Source of the DNA: Clostridiaceae bacterium
GTDB lineage: Bacteria; Bacillota; Clostridia; Oscillospirales; Acutalibacteraceae
Assembly: GCA_016292705.1 (NCBI GenBank)
Contig: JAEDHZ010000102.1
Coordinates: forward strand, 1-6,045
DNA: 6,045 nt
Direction of reading: 5' to 3'
The notes under the pieces were generated by a model. The model ran no database searches. It worked only from the letters and a program-made list of their open reading frames with translations, and was not told the DNA's origin. Below are positions 4,661-6,045 of the stretch, one piece after another; within the stretch, counting starts at the first letter, position 1, and every line of letters starts with the position of its first letter. The translations under genes were made by a program, and so were the position numbers.

Positions 4661-5824
4661 TCACCTTGACATCAACCCATCAATGAACTGCTTTGCTGCT
4701 CTTGCAGATCTTCCGCCACGCTCTAATGCAAAGCGTTCGGCAAGCAAGTCAAGTTCGTCTGCGGGCATGTCGATTTCGTTTTCTTCTGCCAAGTGGTGCA
4801 CGATATGAAGGAAGGTTTCCTTGTTCGGCTTTGAAAAGGTTACATGGATTCCAAAACGCTCAGACAAGGAAATCAATTCCTGAATTGTATCATTCCGATG
4901 AACATCATCGCCCTCACGGTCAGAGAACTTCTCTTTAATGATGTGGCGGCGGTTGCTTGTTGCGTAAATAACCACATTGTCAGACTTTGCCGTAACAGAG
5001 CCCTCCAATACCGCCTTGAGTACATTGAAGTTATCGTCATCTTTAAGGAATGAAAGGTCGTCAATAAACAAAACAAATTTCAAGGGATTGCTTGACAGCT
5101 CATTCAAAATCTTTGGAATACTGCGAAGTTGGTCTTTCCTTATCTCAACAATACGGAGCCCTTCGCTCCATAAAGCATTAGCAACGGCTTTTACGGTTGA
5201 AGATTTCCCCGTACCCGCATCACCTGTCAGTAAAATATTTGCCGCAGGTTTGCCTGCAAGCAATGCCTTGGTGTTGTCGATAATGATATTTCTTTCACGC
5301 TCATAATCAACAAGATCGGAAAGTTCGGTTTTGTCGGGATACAGCACGGGCACGATGATGCCTTGCTCGTCCACATAAAACATACGGTTCTTCGCATAGA
5401 TGCCGTAACCGTATTTTCCAATGTTTTCTGCTCTGTGCAGATAAAACTCTTTCAAGCGTAAACTTGTAGTTGTGAACTCCGGCAAGAAGCCGTCATATTC
5501 AAGTAAACTGCAAAGCTTTTCTTTATTGAGTTCCGCCACCTCTTGCAAAATATCCAACTCCGACTCAAGAGATGACAGCATATATTCAGGAACTGATTTT
5601 CCAAGTCCGATTGTTTTAACATACACATTCTCACTATCAGAACAAAGCTCCTTAATATATTCGCCAAGATTACCGCCTGCCCGTGTATAGAGTACCGCCA
5701 CAAACTCGGCATAAGCCGAGTTTGTGGGGTTATCAAGATAAGCACAAAGGGAGGAAATCACCGTGTCGTTCAGAAGTTCTCTGAATATACAAAGTGTTCC
5801 GAGTTTTTCTCTTAAAACTCTCAT
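4661..5824 (-). CDS. AAA ATPase of the DUF815 family
   Basis: The 387-residue product has an all-helical N-terminal region (about 1-170) of unknown role. A DUF815-type P-loop ATPase domain follows: Walker A GDAGTGKSS (201-209), Walker B FVLFIDDLSF (250-259), sensor 1 IYATSNRRH (286-294) and a sensor 2-like GGRSARAAKQF (370-380). DUF815 proteins are widespread ATPases without a well-established function. I see no signal peptide or membrane segment, so it should be cytoplasmic. The ATG at 5824 follows the ilvD stop after a single base and has no clear Shine-Dalgarno sequence. Translation is therefore probably coupled to ilvD; a later start is possible. No strong terminator follows its stop, and the gene converges on ssrA. 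Confidence 0.9.
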   Translation of the reverse strand: MRVLREKLGTLCIFRELLNDTVISSLCAYLDNPTNSAYAEFVAVLYTRAGGNLGEYIKELCSDSENVYVKTIGLGKSVPEYMLSSLESELDILQEVAELNKEKLCSLLEYDGFLPEFTTTSLRLKEFYLHRAENIGKYGYGIYAKNRMFYVDEQGIIVPVLYPDKTELSDLVDYERERNIIIDNTKALLAGKPAANILLTGDAGTGKSSTVKAVANALWSEGLRIVEIRKDQLRSIPKILNELSSNPLKFVLFIDDLSFLKDDDNFNVLKAVLEGSVTAKSDNVVIYATSNRRHIIKEKFSDREGDDVHRNDTIQELISLSERFGIHVTFSKPNKETFLHIVHHLAEENEIDMPADELDLLAERFALERGGRSARAAKQFIDGLMSR

Positions 5825-5825
5825 A

Positions 5826-6045
5826 TCAGTTCAGAATCGCCCCCGACGCACCACCGGATACCAAAGCCGCATAGCGTTTGAGATAACCGGAAAGTTCTTT
5901 GGTTTTAGGCACAAAATTCTTCATACGCTCTGCAAGAACATCAGCGTCAACTTTGAGTTCAATAGTGTTTTCGGGGATATTGATACTGATAATGTCACCA
6001 TCCTCCACAACTCCGATCATACCGCCCGAAGCGGCTTCGGGAGTA
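5826..6045 (-). CDS. ilvD: Dihydroxy-acid dehydratase, C-terminal part (partial)
   Basis: The 72 visible residues match the C-terminal end of IlvD, the iron-sulfur enzyme that dehydrates dihydroxy acids to 2-keto acids in valine, leucine and isoleucine synthesis. Diagnostic segments are TPEAASGGMIGVVEDGDII, then INIPENTIEL, and the end RYAALVSGGASGAILN. The full enzyme has about 550-570 residues, so most of the gene, including the iron-sulfur cysteines, lies beyond the right edge. The related phosphogluconate dehydratase is less likely because its C-terminus differs. The TGA at 5826-5828 lies one base before the start of the DUF815 ATPase gene, so the two are probably one transcript. Confidence 0.93.
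   Translation of the reverse strand, partial: TPEAASGGMIGVVEDGDIISINIPENTIELKVDADVLAERMKNFVPKTKELSGYLKRYAALVSGGASGAILN

Overview
The window looks like chromosomal DNA of a member of the Clostridia (Bacillota), most likely near the Oscillospiraceae/Ruminococcaceae. This rests on gene order (SRP RNA, dnaX, ebfC, recR, then smpB and ssrA), purine-rich Shine-Dalgarno sequences, TTG and GTG starts and intrinsic terminators. It is an inference; no species can be named from the sequence alone.

Layout, left to right. Positions 1-180 hold the 3' end of an unrecognised plus-strand reading frame, closed by a strong terminator at 198-240. I see no feature in 241-380. A good sigma-A-type promoter (381-409) leads into a signal recognition particle RNA (about 415-600) that ends in a T-tract. 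The plus-strand housekeeping group follows: dnaX (clamp-loader subunit, TTG start), ebfC (YbaB/YaaK nucleoid protein), recR (overlapping ebfC by one base) and smpB (GTG start). A near-consensus promoter (3876-3904) then drives ssrA, a complete one-piece tmRNA (3962-4307) with an encoded CCA end and its own terminator. The right end carries two tightly spaced minus-strand genes: the 3' end of ilvD, cut by the window edge, and a DUF815-type AAA ATPase. They converge on ssrA.

How the genes work together. DnaX, EbfC and RecR form the familiar replication/repair cluster. SmpB and tmRNA are the two partners of trans-translation, which rescues stalled ribosomes. The SRP RNA directs co-translational protein targeting.

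The most unusual stretch is 4280-4578. The end of ssrA, starting exactly at the first base of the tmRNA T-loop, is duplicated 170 bp downstream as a 124-bp direct repeat with two mismatches. The repeat carries the 3' acceptor strand, CCA, terminator and flanking DNA. Each copy also contains a perfect reverse complement of the whole 17-bp T-arm. The start point matches the place where tyrosine integrases use ssrA as an attachment site. No integrase is present, so this may be the scar of a lost element, a tandem duplication, or a small repeat element built from the tmRNA end. No clearly new multi-gene system is visible.
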